64,000 nucleotides of DNA from Azadirachta indica. Lineage: Eukaryota; Streptophyta; Magnoliopsida; Sapindales; Meliaceae. A model generated the notes under the pieces. The model was not told the origin of the DNA. It ran no database searches and worked only from the letters and a program-made list of their open reading frames with translations. Position numbers and translations under genes: made by a program. Shown here in pieces: positions 28,241 to 41,400 of the stretch (its first letter is position 1; each line of letters opens with the position of its first letter). Location of the stretch: assembly GCA_022749755.1 (NCBI GenBank), contig CM040449.1:10760363-10824362 (forward strand). Direction: 5' to 3'.

Positions 28241-31200
28241 TTTTTGATATTTTACTTTATCCAGAATTTTGGAAAAAAATAATATATCCTAAATTCTCAC
28301 AATCGTTTGCTTTTTTTAATTAAAATCTAAATATAATTATTTAAATATTTAAAAATTATTATTTTTTAATTTTATTTAAATATTTGATAAAAATATTTAA
28401 ATATAATTAAATTAAAAATTTTAACTTAAATTTGAATAAGTAAATATTTGAATAATTTAATATTTTTATTTTTTAAACATATTTTTATTTTATTAAATTA
28501 TTTATTAATAAAATTAAAATCTTTATTAACTCTTTTTAATGTATTTCTTCTCTTTTGTGAGGTTTTTTTATTTGTCTTCTCAATTTTACTTATTTTATAT
28601 TTTTATTATTATAATAAATTGTATATTTATATAATCACTGCGATATTGTAATATAACTTATTATAATTTATTTATTTTTTATTAATCTTTATATCCTCAA
28701 TTAGAAATTATCTTTTTTTAAAAAATATATCAAGCAAATAATAATATACTTATTAATATAATTTATTATTTTTTTATTTATTATTGCACTAATATAATGA
28801 AAATTATTTAAAAATAAGTATATTATTTGAAAGTTATATATGTCAAAATATCAATTTTTAGACTTTTTATTTTATTAAAACAAACAACTTAATATTTATT
28901 TTTAAATATTTTAAAATAAAAAATAAACATATCACTCAAATTCATATTTTAATCATATTTAGAGTTCACACAAAAAAAAAAACAAACGAACGCTATCTTA
29001 GTAAGTCTAGATACATCTTACCATTCAATTTTTATAAAACAAAATATTATTTTTAGATACCCATGATTTTACTAATATTTGTCAAATTTTTTGAATATTT
29101 TATATAATTTTTTAGATCATTATTTTAGTTTTATTTTAAAAATTATATATTTTATAAAAAATTAGAATAAAATCTTTTAAAATAAAATCATATTATTATT
29201 GTCTTTTTACTAAAAATTTTGAAAAAAATTAAATATAAAATTATTTTAAAATAAGACTATTTTAGTAACTTATTTTAAAAATATATAGTTAATATCAAAA
29301 GAAGGTATTTAATAATATAAATTATTTTATATATTTTTTTAATTATAAAATAATAATAGGATAATATAATTATTTTATATATTTTTTAATAAAAATAGTC
29401 AAGTTAAAGTAAAATAATAGTATCAGGACAATATCTTAATATTTTCTTAAAAGTCAAGAGAGTATCTTTACTTATCAAAAATTCAGGTAGGTAAATTACT
29501 TTCTTCGCAAAATTTAGAGAGATAAAGTACAATATCTCTTTTTTTAAATCATCATAAATTTTATGTCATTCACATAACATATAACAATAACAGATTTAGA
29601 TCTGATTAGTATAACTTTTTTAGTAGAATTTTTTTAAATAAAAATTTTATTAATCGAGTTTTTATAAGTAAAAGTTTTAATAAAAATTTATTAATTATTT
29701 GGTTATTACAAATAACTTTTAATAAAAATTAAGTAATTACTTTAATAAAAAAGTATTTAATATTTTATTTTAAAAATTAACGTAAAATTATTTTAAAAAA
29801 TAAGAGTATTTTAAATAATTTTATTTTTTAAAAAAGTTCAAAAAGTTTTACCATCAAAAATTCAAATTTTGGATTTCTTCCGATATAAAGAAAAATAGCT
29901 TTTAATAATATTTAAAAATACAAAAAATGATTTTTTAGTATTAAAAAAACTCTTTTAATTAATAAAAAAGAAAAACCAAACGGACACTTACATCAATATC
30001 ATCCAGCAACTATTAAGGTCAGTTATAACATATAACCAGATAAATTTTAATGCTCACTCAAGTATATGGAGAGAATATAATACTTTTACATTTAGTGCTT
30101 TTAATTAAGAAGATATGTTTTAATCTAAAGCTTCTCTAAAATATTTTCCATAGTTCTAGCCACTTTCTCTCCACCTTTTGAGTTGATTCTTGTTATTTCT
30201 ATTGTAACAAACTATAGTATTAAATCTTCTAGATTTGAGACCTAATATCTTTATATCTCTTGAGTTAAGTCTTTAAACCTTCATATTTAAAAGAAAATGA
30301 TATTACAACATCATAAATCAACAAAAACTAATAAGACCACCACAGATATATATTTAGGTGGATATAAATTATCATTAAATAGATATAAAGCATAATAAGA
30401 TAGAAATAAATTATTATAAATCTAAATTTAGCCAAAAATCTGCATTTATTGAAAAAAAGAGAAGAAACACAAAATAAAATTGAAGAAATCTCATTAGAAA
30501 ACTACCTCTCTAGTAAGAAATAACATGAAGTTTTGAGTGAGTGGTACGCAGATGTTTAAAGTAAACTATTACAAATATTTTAATCTTAATTTCTCTTTCA
30601 AAGCTATTGTTTCGTTTAATATTTGTTTTTTAGTATGAGAATATGCAATATATCTTAAATTTTAGAGAAAAACAAATATTCTTTAGATTTTTAGAGTGTA
30701 TTAGATACCCCTATATTTTTTAAAAATATAGAAAATAACCCCTGAATTTACCTTACATTTGACCTGTTAAAATATTATCATTTTAATTACTAAACTTAAT
30801 CAAAATAAAAAAATAAAATATATATTTGTATTATTGACAATCCAATCCTTGTTTTTTCTAATATATAACTCTTAGGAACTAAAATATTAAATTCCTAAAA
30901 ATTTATTTTATTTTATTATTTTAAAAAAAATTTACAAATAAAAAAATATTATTTATTTATATTAAAATATTAATAATAAATTTGGATAAAATTATATATT
31001 AAAATGGTCCTAACTTTTTTTTTTTTTTACTTTTTTGATACTAGTTTAATCTGTAAGTATTATAAAAATTTTTAGATAAAACATGCATAATAGTTTATTT
31101 AATATATATATTTAAAAATTATATTAGTTTCATTATATTTTTTTTCAAAAAATTTATCAAGAACCTAATTAACATACATAAAAAATATATATATATATAT

Positions 31201-32463
31201 ATACTATTCGATAACAAATTTATTCGATAACAAATTTCGTACTCGTGAAAAAAAGTCTGAAAAATAACAAAAATACTCCTATTTTATAACAAAAATTCAA
31301 AAATGCCCTCCCGTCACTTCCTTGTCTCCTGCTTCTACATATATTCCCCCTTGCCTTCTTTTACCTGAATATAATTCTTTTAAATTCGATTTTCAATAGA
31401 ATTTTCCTTTGACTTATTGACTAGGCCTACTGCGTTTTTGGGCCTAAACCACTTCTCCTTTTTAAGCTGGTTGCCCCATTTTACGTACGTAGGGGGAGCT
31501 TTTAAAATGTGGGCCATTTGCGGGCTTATGTGTGGACTCATCTATCCTGGCTTCGTTTATTGGGCTTCTCGGTTTGGAGGTCCAACGTGAAGGATTGGAG
31601 TCCAACACTATATTTACTATAATAAAGACAATTAAAATTCTCTTAAATTTTTTAATTAAAATTAAATTAAACTATTAAATAAGAATATAAGAGTATATTT
31701 ATTATTCATTTTATTAACACAACACTAAATATAATTTATATATTATAATTTATTATTTTTATTTTTATTTAAAAAACTTCTTTCCAATATTTTATAAATA
31801 CTCTTACCTTTTTTTTACAAAATAATTATTTATATTTTTTAACTTATTGTTAATATTTTAATTTGAATAAAAAATTTTAGTATTTTTTAAAAGTTAGCAG
31901 AATGTATAAAAATATCTAAATAAATTGGGGTAAATGTAAATAAGTATTTCATGATATAAAAGAGAATAATAAATTATAATATGTGGATTGAATTTACTAT
32001 TGTGTCAACAAAAATAATATAAATTTATCCAAATTTATTGTTACTATTTTAATTTAAATAAAAAATTATTTCTAAAGTTTTAAAAATAAGAAAATAAGAT
32101 AATTTGTCTTAAATTTAACATTTTAGTCCCTAATATAATATTGATATATTAAAAATAATATGGAATTTAAGTGTCAATAATAATAAAATTATATCTTATT
32201 TTATCATTTTAATTAAATTCAGTGATTAAAATGCTCATATTACAATATATCTCCTGGAAGTTAAGCATAAGTATCTTCTTATTTTTTTCAAAAAGTCAAG
32301 AATATCCAACACATTTTAAAAGTCTAGAACCCTTTCCTAAACGTTAGGGTTAGGGAAAGGTATTATATTACAATATGTCTTTCATGTATTTTATTTAATA
32401 GCAATTACAAATTACAAATTTACGTAAAAAAAATAAATAGATAAATAATAAGATATTAATATT
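28241..32463. other. 4.2 kb of very AT-rich intergenic DNA
   Basis: Long A/T runs, few G or C, and no open frame with recognisable content. A short more balanced segment at about 31290-31610 (containing TTTTTGGGCCTAAACCAC and several GGGC motifs) interrupts it, possibly an old insertion. No RNA gene was recognised. Confidence 0.6.
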
Positions 32464-32806
32464 TTAATCCCTAAACTAGTTGAAAACAGTAGACAACATA
32501 CATTGGGAAATAAGAATCAGTGAAGCAAAATCTGGGACTGATTTGCTAATTGTACCAAATTATGTAACATTTTATTGCTTTATAAAAGTTTAGAGAAGCA
32601 AATGTTACTACCCAAAATAAATAAAAAGAAGAAAACGAGGGTTTCACTAATTTTAGTGGTTAGGTTTGGACTTGTGGACACTTGCGAGTTGAAGATTTTG
32701 AGGGTCCACTCCACAGCCACCGTTCCGCGTCTCCGCCGCTCCGTCGGGTCGATTCTGACACGGCGGGAGACTCGGCTGCTCTGTGAACCGCGTCAGCCGC
32801 ATTGTG
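32464..32806. repeat. Flank repeat, copy 1 (partner at 38084-38300)
   Basis: The pieces ATCCCTAAACTAGTTGAAAA, GGTTAGGTTTGGACTTGTGG and CGCGTCTCCGCCGCTCCGTCG-like sequence recur in the same order at 38084-38300. In the second location the repeat sits just 3' of protease C; here it directly abuts a fragment of a C-like exon 4. About 150 bp between the first and second pieces are unique to this copy. Confidence 0.65.
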
Positions 32807-33006
32807 CTTACTTTGCCTCTGCCTAGGACAATAACTCCTGTTGTGTCTGGTGAAGGATGTGGCCCCGGATTTTGCTGATCATATCCACAACTACACAACA
32901 AAAGCCACCATAATATTAAGTCAACAGAAGCATTTTGTTTTTAATTTTCGTTTGTTTTTATTAATTGACGCACATTCATAGATAAATACATACCCAAACC
33001 TGACAT
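32807..33006 (-). pseudogene. Remnant D of a C-like aspartic protease (5' part of exon 4 plus intron 3)
   Basis: On the minus strand, CGYDQQNPGPHP-PDTTGV followed by LGRGKVS is closely related to the start of exon 4 of protease C (41262 downward). Similarity then stops at about 32807, where the sequence joins the flank repeat. On the other side the sequence resembles the intron-3 donor end of gene C (CATACCCAAA). No other exon is present, so this is a truncated copy with most of the gene deleted. Confidence 0.8.
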
Positions 33007-33217
33007 GTATTACAATAGAATAAGCGCATGTATCATAATAGCATAAGCTATTAATCTTAAACTCGTGTCGTATACCCTTTTTGCTTCAGATCTCCGCCTA
33101 ATACCTTCGTCAGAAGCACTATCCACACTGTTGATGAAAGAGGAAGAAAAACAAAATGCTGGTGAGAAACTCTCGAGTGATATCAACTTAAAGGAAGAAA
33201 GTAACACGGAGAATAGC

Positions 33218-36200
33218 TCAGTACTTGGGAACCATATCGCAGTTTGAAGAAACCCATCCGATCTGCAGCTTCTCATTGTCATAGATCACCATTTTGTCTA
33301 GCATAGAGATGTCTGAAAATCAACGAAAAGAGACAGAAAATAAATTAGAATTACATTGCACGAGGAAAAATAGGAGAGATTCCATGAGTTCTAGTATTTA
33401 AAGTCTACCATCACTTACCCCCAATTATGTTGATATTGCCTAGCCCTACTTCAGCTCCATTCAGAATTCCCAAGCAGATATTTCCACGCTCCTGCGATGG
33501 AAAATACTGTCAACTAAGCCTTTTCAGGTATTTTAGTCATTTTCTCCTAATGGATGTTTCTACATGTGCTTACCGTGACAATGAGATATGCTTCCGGCAG
33601 AATCTGCAGCTGGACATTTTTGATCCTTGTAAACCTCAGTAGTAAGGGCTTGAAGTAGTTCCTGACATCTCTTATGGTTTTGAAAGGTTTCGTGCCTTTC
33701 CAGCAGATTGGTAGGGCTCGTTCCTCTCTTGCATCTTTTAGCGGCTTTCCACTCAAATCCTTCCTTATCTGAGACATTGATCATTAATTATCTAAATTTT
33801 GCTCAATTTTGCTATTTCCAACTTAAAGCTATATGAGATTGTTGTTAGTATCATCACCAGATCGAGGGTAGTTCTGTAAGCTTCAGAATTGAAGTAGGTG
33901 TAGGTGCTGCCGCTGTCAAAAATTGTTTGGAGGCCCTTTACACCAGTAGCCTTTCCGCCGTATAACAGTTCCGCGGGTCCTGAGGAGTAGTGTGTGCTGA
34001 AAGTAGTGCCATCAAATGAGAATGCATGTCAGAATTAACGAGAATTTGGATTATAACTGTGTAAGAAATGAGACTATTAAAACAAGGAATGAGGAGCTTG
34101 GGGGTTTTTACTCCAATGAACTCGAAGACATTGGTGTCCAAGCGATGCCTGAAGATGGGACAATATCATCCCCCAGGAACAAATACCCTCCTCCACGCCC
34201 ACTCAAACAATGTCCCAATACGTTTCTTGTAAGACCCAGGCTGTGCAGTTGTGACATGATGCTTGCTTTACCAACACCCAGGCCCAGGACTCCGGCTGTG
34301 GGAGGAGGCGGGTTAGGACCTGGATTGCTTTGATCATATCCACACCTGCACAAAAAAGATTCGAAGAAAATAAAATGAACACTTATTTCGGATACAAATA
34401 TAGTGTAAATTTTTTGTTAAGAAATTAGAGGTGGAAGCAAATCATGCAATTAAAGTGAAATTAAAAAAATAATAAAAATAAACATTACGTAAAAGATATA
34501 ATCATTCATCAAAATAATAAAAATATATAAAAGATATTATAATAACAACAATACGTAGAAGGTTTAAATATTATCTATAATAAAATAAAACAGTAAAATA
34601 AATCGATACAAATATTTATATTTCACATTCCCCTTAAAACAAGAGAAACAATCCTAAGTGAAGAATAGTATCAAAGAGAAACAACACTTTCTCTCTTTAA
34701 ATGAATTCTCAAAGGATGATTTTGAGAGAGAAAGAATGGTGAGAGGGGTCAAGTATTTATAGTGATTTTTTCCTATTTTTTTTACACATATTTCATAATT
34801 TATTTTATAAACTTTTCCACCTACCAACTATTACATGAATTCAAAATTTTTCTATTTAACACCAATTTAATTAATAAAAAAAATTAAAAAAAATAACTAC
34901 ATTTTTGGTATATTTTAATACTCATATATGATACAGTACTATTTATGCATATTTGATGATTCTGCTTCAAGCATATTTGATCTCTAGTAAACAACAAAAA
35001 CTCTACAACTAACAAAATATGAATCTAAATAGCCTAAATTGAAATTAGATGGTTGTTCATTAAACGTTGCAAGAATGAATATTACGAACCCAAAGGTTAA
35101 ACTTGGACCGAGGACGGAGCCATTAGTGAGTCTGAGAGGAAAGTGATCAATGACAAGCACACCGAGAGATGAACCATGATCAGCATATTCAACCTCGTAG
35201 TCACATTGGTCAGTCGGGGAATCACATTGGTGGTTTCCTGATGAGTGAATAGCATCGCAAACCGGGTCCTTACATGGCACAAGATTGTTCTTGGGATTAT
35301 AGAGAGCATTGCGGGGCTGCATTGCATACACATTGACATAAGGTAATAACATGATAAGGATCATATATAAGCAAATATATGTATGTATACACACACACAG
35401 TTGATAACGACAAATATTACCATAGTGCAACCCTTACAAGGTGCATCACACTGAACCCAAGTTAGATCACCGCCAGTGTCGATATCAAGATCAAAAGTTT
35501 TGGGTGGATTGCCGATCTGTAGAGACACAGAGTAGTACCTGCAGATTGAATAACATAATTTTCCCCAAAAAAAGGTGTGAATAAGCAAAATTTCTTGCCA
35601 AAACAAAGATGTGGGAAAAAAGGTTGAAAGAATATTCATATAGACAGATCTGAAATCAAATTACAAACCCATCAAGCCTTGAAGTGGAAAATGGTAACAA
35701 AGAAAGATCCCAAAAAGGGGATCATCAAGCCAAAAATGGACCGCAAGAATCTCAATTAACGAATGCTGAAGTGGAAAATTTTTTTACTTTCTGCTAAGCA
35801 AACACAATCAAAAAAGCTAAACGAAAATGGACCCAAAACGTTCCACTGACTTGTCAAAGGAGATCAAAAACCTTATAGGGAAAGAGAAGGAAGGGGAAAC
35901 CCAAGATATATTAAGAGAACTGATTTACAGAAACAGATTTGCAAGCAAGAGGAATCAGTCCTTAAATTTTCAAAGAACACTGCCAAAAACCTGAAAAATT
36001 ACACAAACCAGACGGGCAAGTATATCAAATCAATCAAGAATTAGCAAAGTTTAAATCCCTGAAGTTTAGATAAATTCATGGTAGTGCAAAGTTCACAGAA
36101 AAAAGCAAGAAAAATCCAGGTTGAAGAAAATAAACTGATTACATTAAACATGCAATATCAACCCAAAAACTAGTATTTACCATGCAATATCAACCCAGAA

Positions 36201-36496
36201 ACAATCCAACCAAGACAAATCCAGAAACAAAAACAACAATAAAAAAGAAGTGAGCAATGAAGTTAATGAAACTTCATTTGTAACTCTACTAATCTGCAAA
36301 GAAATTACACATACCCAAGAGGATAAACGTTCCCAGTAACAGGGAAAACAGTGGTAGAACCAATACGATTAGAAGCCTTCGATTGGGTTGTCTTTATAAT
36401 GGATGAAAGTTGGGCGGCTGCTGAGATACAACCTTGAAAAGTTGAAAACATCAGCAGAAACAACAAAAAGATCATGCTTTTACCTTTCTCCCCCAT
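33218..36496 (-). CDS. Nucellin/Asp1-like A1 aspartic protease, copy B, 420 aa
   Basis: Eight exons on the minus strand: 36496-36315, 35538-35421, 35316-35090, 34345-34112, 33996-33858, 33768-33574, 33491-33419, 33312-33218; 1,263 nt, open throughout. A signal peptide (FLLFLLMFSTFQGCISAAA) is followed by the YYSVSLQIGNPPK segment. The first catalytic motif reads DTGGDLTW (Asp81), where A1 peptidases normally have Ser or Thr after DTG. The second motif is FDSGSTYTYF (Asp281). It is otherwise a close paralogue of copy A, with the same exon phases. The upstream ATG at 36535 would add 13 residues before the signal peptide; 36496 was chosen because it matches the start of copy A. Intron 3 has a weak donor (GTTCGT) and holds an insertion. 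The Gly after DTG may reduce activity (inference). Confidence 0.9.
34410..34955. mobile_element. About 540-bp insertion in intron 3 of protease B
   Basis: Intron 3 is 207 bp in copy A and 744 bp in copy B. Alignable intron sequence stops after GTGTAAATTT and resumes at TCTGCTTCAAGCATATTTGA. The extra DNA begins near TTGTTAAGAA and contains CACATTCCCCTTAAAACAAG and TCAAGTATTTATAG, which look like LTR-type promoter sequence. A solo LTR is possible; no target-site duplication was established. Confidence 0.5.
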
Positions 36497-37920
36497 TTTT
36501 CTGGGTTTTCTGTCTGTTTTTTGATTCAAAAGCAAAAGGGTATAACCGCTTATGCTTTCTTTTCTTTTCTTTTCTTTTGAGAGCGGAGCTGTGGGAAAAT
36601 CAGTGTACCTAGTCTCTTTGTTCTTGGTGTGTATATAGATATGAAAGTCTACGTTCTCTTCCGTTGGTTTCTTCAGGGAGAAAAGCCATCTAGATGAAAG
36701 CTACTTTTGCAGAAAAATAACTAAAATATAAATTATAAAATTTTTAATGAAAAGTAACATTTGGATCCTTATTTTATCAATTTTTTACAAATAATGGTCA
36801 CATTTAGCTACTAAATAATGTGTTTAGATTGAGTATTAGTTTGATACTGTTAAAAGAGCTTTTCTTTATTAATGTCAACAATTATTTTTAATTTTGTGTT
36901 TAAATAATTTAGTTGTCAATAGAGAATAATTTTATGTAGAGTTGAAAAATTACTTAATGTCTATTAAGAAAACTCAAATTTTAGATTTTATTTAAACAAA
37001 TTTATTTTAATTTTAAAAAATTAAATTACATAGAATAGTCTTATTTGTATGTTATAAATTTTACTTCTTGTTTTCTTATTATAATTATTAAATTTTATTT
37101 ATTGAAATAATTACAAAATTTTTATAAAAATATACTTAGCAACTAATAATTTTTATCCTAAAAGCTCACTTATAAAACTCAACTATTCAATGATTAATTA
37201 AGAAAATTTTTATTTGAAAAATTATACTCAAAGTATCATAATTATACATTTAGTAAAAATTACTATTACTAGGAGTAACACGATCATTCAATAAAATTCT
37301 GAATTAGGGACCTTTTCAATATCAATAGATTAATTATAACTTTTTGTGAAAAACATAAAACATAAGGGGTCCTAATAACTAAATTGTAATATTGGAAGTT
37401 CCTGCCCGGCAGCTCGAGAGTACTGTGTCTAGACCAGAATATGAGGTCAAAACACGAAGTAAGACATCGTTGCTTTACGGCAAATTTGATGGACGGGTCT
37501 GAAGTTAACTATTTTATTATTCGAAATAAAATTTTTTTATTTAAATATTGAGTGTAAGGATTGAATTATATAAAAATTAAAAATAATACAATATAAACTC
37601 TTTAAATTTGACTCATCCCTTCACCTAAATCTTATCTGTACTGTACTATTTTTATTTATTTTTTTAAAAAATAATTTTTAAAAATAAAATAATAATTTTT
37701 TAAATTATTTAATTATTAGTTAAAAATAATAATTTATACTTAAATAATAAAAATAAATTTTATATAATTATTATATTATACTACATTCACACCCTTAGTG
37801 TAAAGTTGCAAGTGCAAGTGCCTGTTGATTTTGTTAACTCACAGTCTAATACATTCCGCTAAACGCACCACTAGTGTAAAGTTGATTTTGTAAGGTCAAA
37901 TTGGTAATTGCAAACGCTTG

Positions 37921-38491
37921 TTCGATTTAATATTTATTTTCTTGATATATTTCATTTAATATTTGGTAATTACGTCAAACAGGAATTATAAATTTACGAG
38001 AGACGAAAATTAAATAAATAAAAAAAGAAATTTTAGAAGGAGGTAATGGGGTTTTCCAAAAAAATAAAATAAAATAAAAAATCCCTAAACTCGTTGAAAA
38101 CAGTAAACTAATGGTTAGGTGTGGACTTGCGGGCACTTTGCTTCCGAGTTAAGGATACGGGGATTTGCTTATCTTAATCGTTTGGTGTGGACTTGTGGGC
38201 ACTGCACTTGCGAGTTAACTCCATATCCACCATTTGGCGTCTCTCGCCGCTCCGTCGATGTCGATGCCGGCGCGGCGGCGCCGTCAGCCGTATTGGGGGG
38301 GCAAACGCCGAAAACCATTGGTGTTTCACAAAATCAAATTGTCGCAGTAATTGGCAATTATTCTAAATGTCTAAATAGAAATGCTGTAATATTAATATAA
38401 TATAACAAAATACGTCTTATTTATTTATTAATTAATTATTAATATTAATTTGGTCTTAGATAGAGACAACGGAGTTAATGATTCATCAGAA
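37921..38491. repeat. Intergenic DNA 3' of protease C with flank repeat copy 2 (38084-38300)
   Basis: Contains the partner of the repeat at 32464-32806, including a GC-rich stretch ending near CGTCAGCCGTATTGG. The open frame at 38119-38400 covers this repeat and has no recognisable domain. Confidence 0.55.
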
Positions 38492-41400
38492 CTAGAAACG
38501 CCTGTTGCACTCTGTGGAAAACCAGCCGATCTGCTGCTTCTCGTTGTCATAAATCACCATTTTATCTTGCATAAAAATTTCTGAACACCAGACCAAAAAA
38601 CAGAAAAAAAAAGAAAAAAATTAAATGATTTAGCCATAATTACATAAACAATTAAACAATTTTTTATATATATATAAACAGTATGAATTGTGATTTTTTT
38701 TATATAATTTTTTACATTAATTATGATTAAAATTATATTTAACTACATGATTAATGTAAAATTAATATATATGTCAAATGCAATATTAACCGTTAAATGT
38801 ACGTAAATCTTATGATTTATAATTGATGTAAAAAATTATATAAAAAAAAAATTATTGAACATTCTTCATATAAAAGAGTAAAGTCGAAATTAAATAATTG
38901 GGGAGTCAAAATTTTTGGGAGGATAAAAATGACTAAAAAATAAAATTAATTAAATAATATTTTTAAAATAATAAATAAAATAAAGGGAAAATTAATAATT
39001 TTTAAAATATAAAAATTAAACTATATATATATTTTAAAAAAAAGTTACAATATAAATATTATAATAAAAAAATTTTATAAGGCTGAGGGGATTAAGACCC
39101 GTCAGACCCTTGAGATGCTCTGTCCCTGCTCTCATATATATATATATATATATAATTCTACAATTTTTTCTTATTTAAATTCTTAATTTTTTTGTCGTAC
39201 GTAATTTTCAAGTGTGAACACAAATTTTTAAATGCTTACATAAATTTAATACAAAACAAAAGTAATAGGATAAAGTATATATGTATAATTCTACAACTTT
39301 CTCTTATTTAGATTCTTAATTTTTTTTTTTGTACATAACTTTTCTAAGTGTGAACACAAATTTTTAAATACTTTTCTAAGTGTCATTCTTTATATTAACA
39401 CAATGCCAATACGCGCGCGCGTACATATAATTCATGTACGGACGTTTTAATTATTAAAATACAAATTTTTGAGGATTTGTGTATAGACTTTAAAATATGA
39501 AGATAATTTACATAAAATATTGTTGTTTTAATATTAAATTTGCATAGAATTATTCAAATTGGCATTTTAAAACTTGACAACATGAGAATATATAAAATTT
39601 ATATATAAAAAATTCAAAAAAATTGTAACTTTTGAAGAAAGGACAAAAGAGTTGGCAGCAAAGTTGTTGTAATTGATCTGCTTACCTCCAATTAAGTTGA
39701 TTTCTCCCAATCCTGCTGCAGCACCATCCAAGATCCCCAAGCACACATTTTTAAGACCCTGAAACGCAAAGTGCTTCCCCAGATAAGCTCTTTTTGATAA
39801 ATGCTTTTACTTACTACCTTTTTTTGTTCCCCTTTCATATTATCCCCAGTATATATTATGAGCAAAAGAAATGGTAACAGCAGAGATATGCTTACACTAA
39901 TAATAAGATAAGCTTCAGGTAGAATCTGAAGTTGAACATTGTTTGGATTAGTAAAGCTCAATGCTAAAGGTTTGAAGTGCTTTTTGACTTCAGCAATTGA
40001 TCTGAAAGGCCCTTTCCAGCAGTTCGGAAGCGCTTTATCTTCTGGTGCAGGTCTTAATGGCTTCCCATCTAAAGATTTTTTTATCTAAAACATATATAAA
40101 TAGGTGATGATTAGTTCTCACAAATGGGTTTCTATTAACAAAACAAAAAAAAAAGCGAGAGAGAAAGTATTAGAAAAAATGTTAATTTAATGCAAAATTT
40201 AAAAGATATAATTAGGATATAAAGGGAACGATTTCAACTTTTTTTGTTACATATTTAAAATTTTTTAGGAAATTTTTAATTTTTTGTTGCAGATTCACTA
40301 AGAGCTGAAATTAGAGATGTTGCATAGGACTTAAAAAAAAACCCTAAAACTTAGGGGGCAAATTGTTAAAAATTTAATATTGGAAGAGCTAAAATATAAA
40401 ATGATTTTTTTGTAAGTTCAAATCATAGACACAGAGAATATGAAAATAATTTTTCTTTTCTTAGGGTTTAGAGGAAAGTTGAAAAATTGTAGCGAAAAAG
40501 TCAAAAAAAATTTATCTAATAATTATAAAATATCAATTAAAAATAGTTCTATGATAAGACAATGATTAATTAAACAATTAATGTTAGAAGGGATAGAATT
40601 TAAAATAATATATTTTATAAGTTCAAATTAAAAAACATCATGCATAAAAAAAAAAAAATTGCTGTGAAGTACGGCCCAGAGGAATCGAGCCCTTCAAACC
40701 CTACTGTAATTTTATTTAAAAATTGCGAAAACAATTTAAAAATTTTATGTTATCCATAAAAAAATGTTGGCCGTACGATCTTCTTTCTTACCAAATCAAC
40801 TATGGCTCGGTAAACTCTGGAGGTGAAATAAGCATAAGAAGCTCCACTATCAAAAATAAGCCGAAGCCCTTTCAAACCCAACGATTTTCCATCAAATAAA
40901 AGCTCAGCTGGTCCCACCAAATAATGTTTTCTGAAAGTACAAAAAAAAAAAAAATGAAAATCAGTTGCAACAAAAAGATGAGTTTCTGCAACAAAAATGG
41001 ATCTGAAAAATGCTTACTGATTTTTTGATTTTGAAGCATTGGCGTCCAGGAAACTTTAGACCGTTGGAAATTGTTGTCATGTTGTCCGAGGATCAGAATT
41101 CCTCGTCCGTTTCTACTACTAATACAATGGCTTATGACATGTTTGATGAGACCAAGTGCTCGCAATTGAGACAGTATGCTTACTTTCCCTCTTCCTAGGG
41201 CAAGAACTCCTGTTGTGTCTGGTGCAGGATGTGGGCCGGGATTCTGTTGATCATAACCGCAACTACACAACAAACAATTGTTTTTATTACATGATTATAC
41301 GTGCGTACGTGCTTACGTAGATATATACGTACATGGATACATACATACCCAAAGGTTAAGGGGACTTTAAAGAAAGATCCGTTGTGAAAATGGATGGGAA

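Larger units (their letters stand above)
33028..37920 (-). repeat. Segmental duplication unit B (protease gene B with flanks)
   Basis: Partner of the unit at 24374-28240. All eight exons have exactly the same lengths as in copy A (182, 118, 227, 234, 139, 195, 73, 95 nt), and introns and both flanks are alignable by eye. The main difference is about 540 extra bases in intron 3. Confidence 0.75.

Noticed and set aside
28448..28651. A small hydrophobic protein in the AT-rich region.
   Set aside because: Composition alone (Phe, Leu, Ile, Tyr from AT-rich codons) explains it; no start context or homology.
32575..32826. A protein with Arg-rich C-terminus on the plus strand.
   Set aside because: It runs across the flank repeat and into the antisense of protease remnant D.
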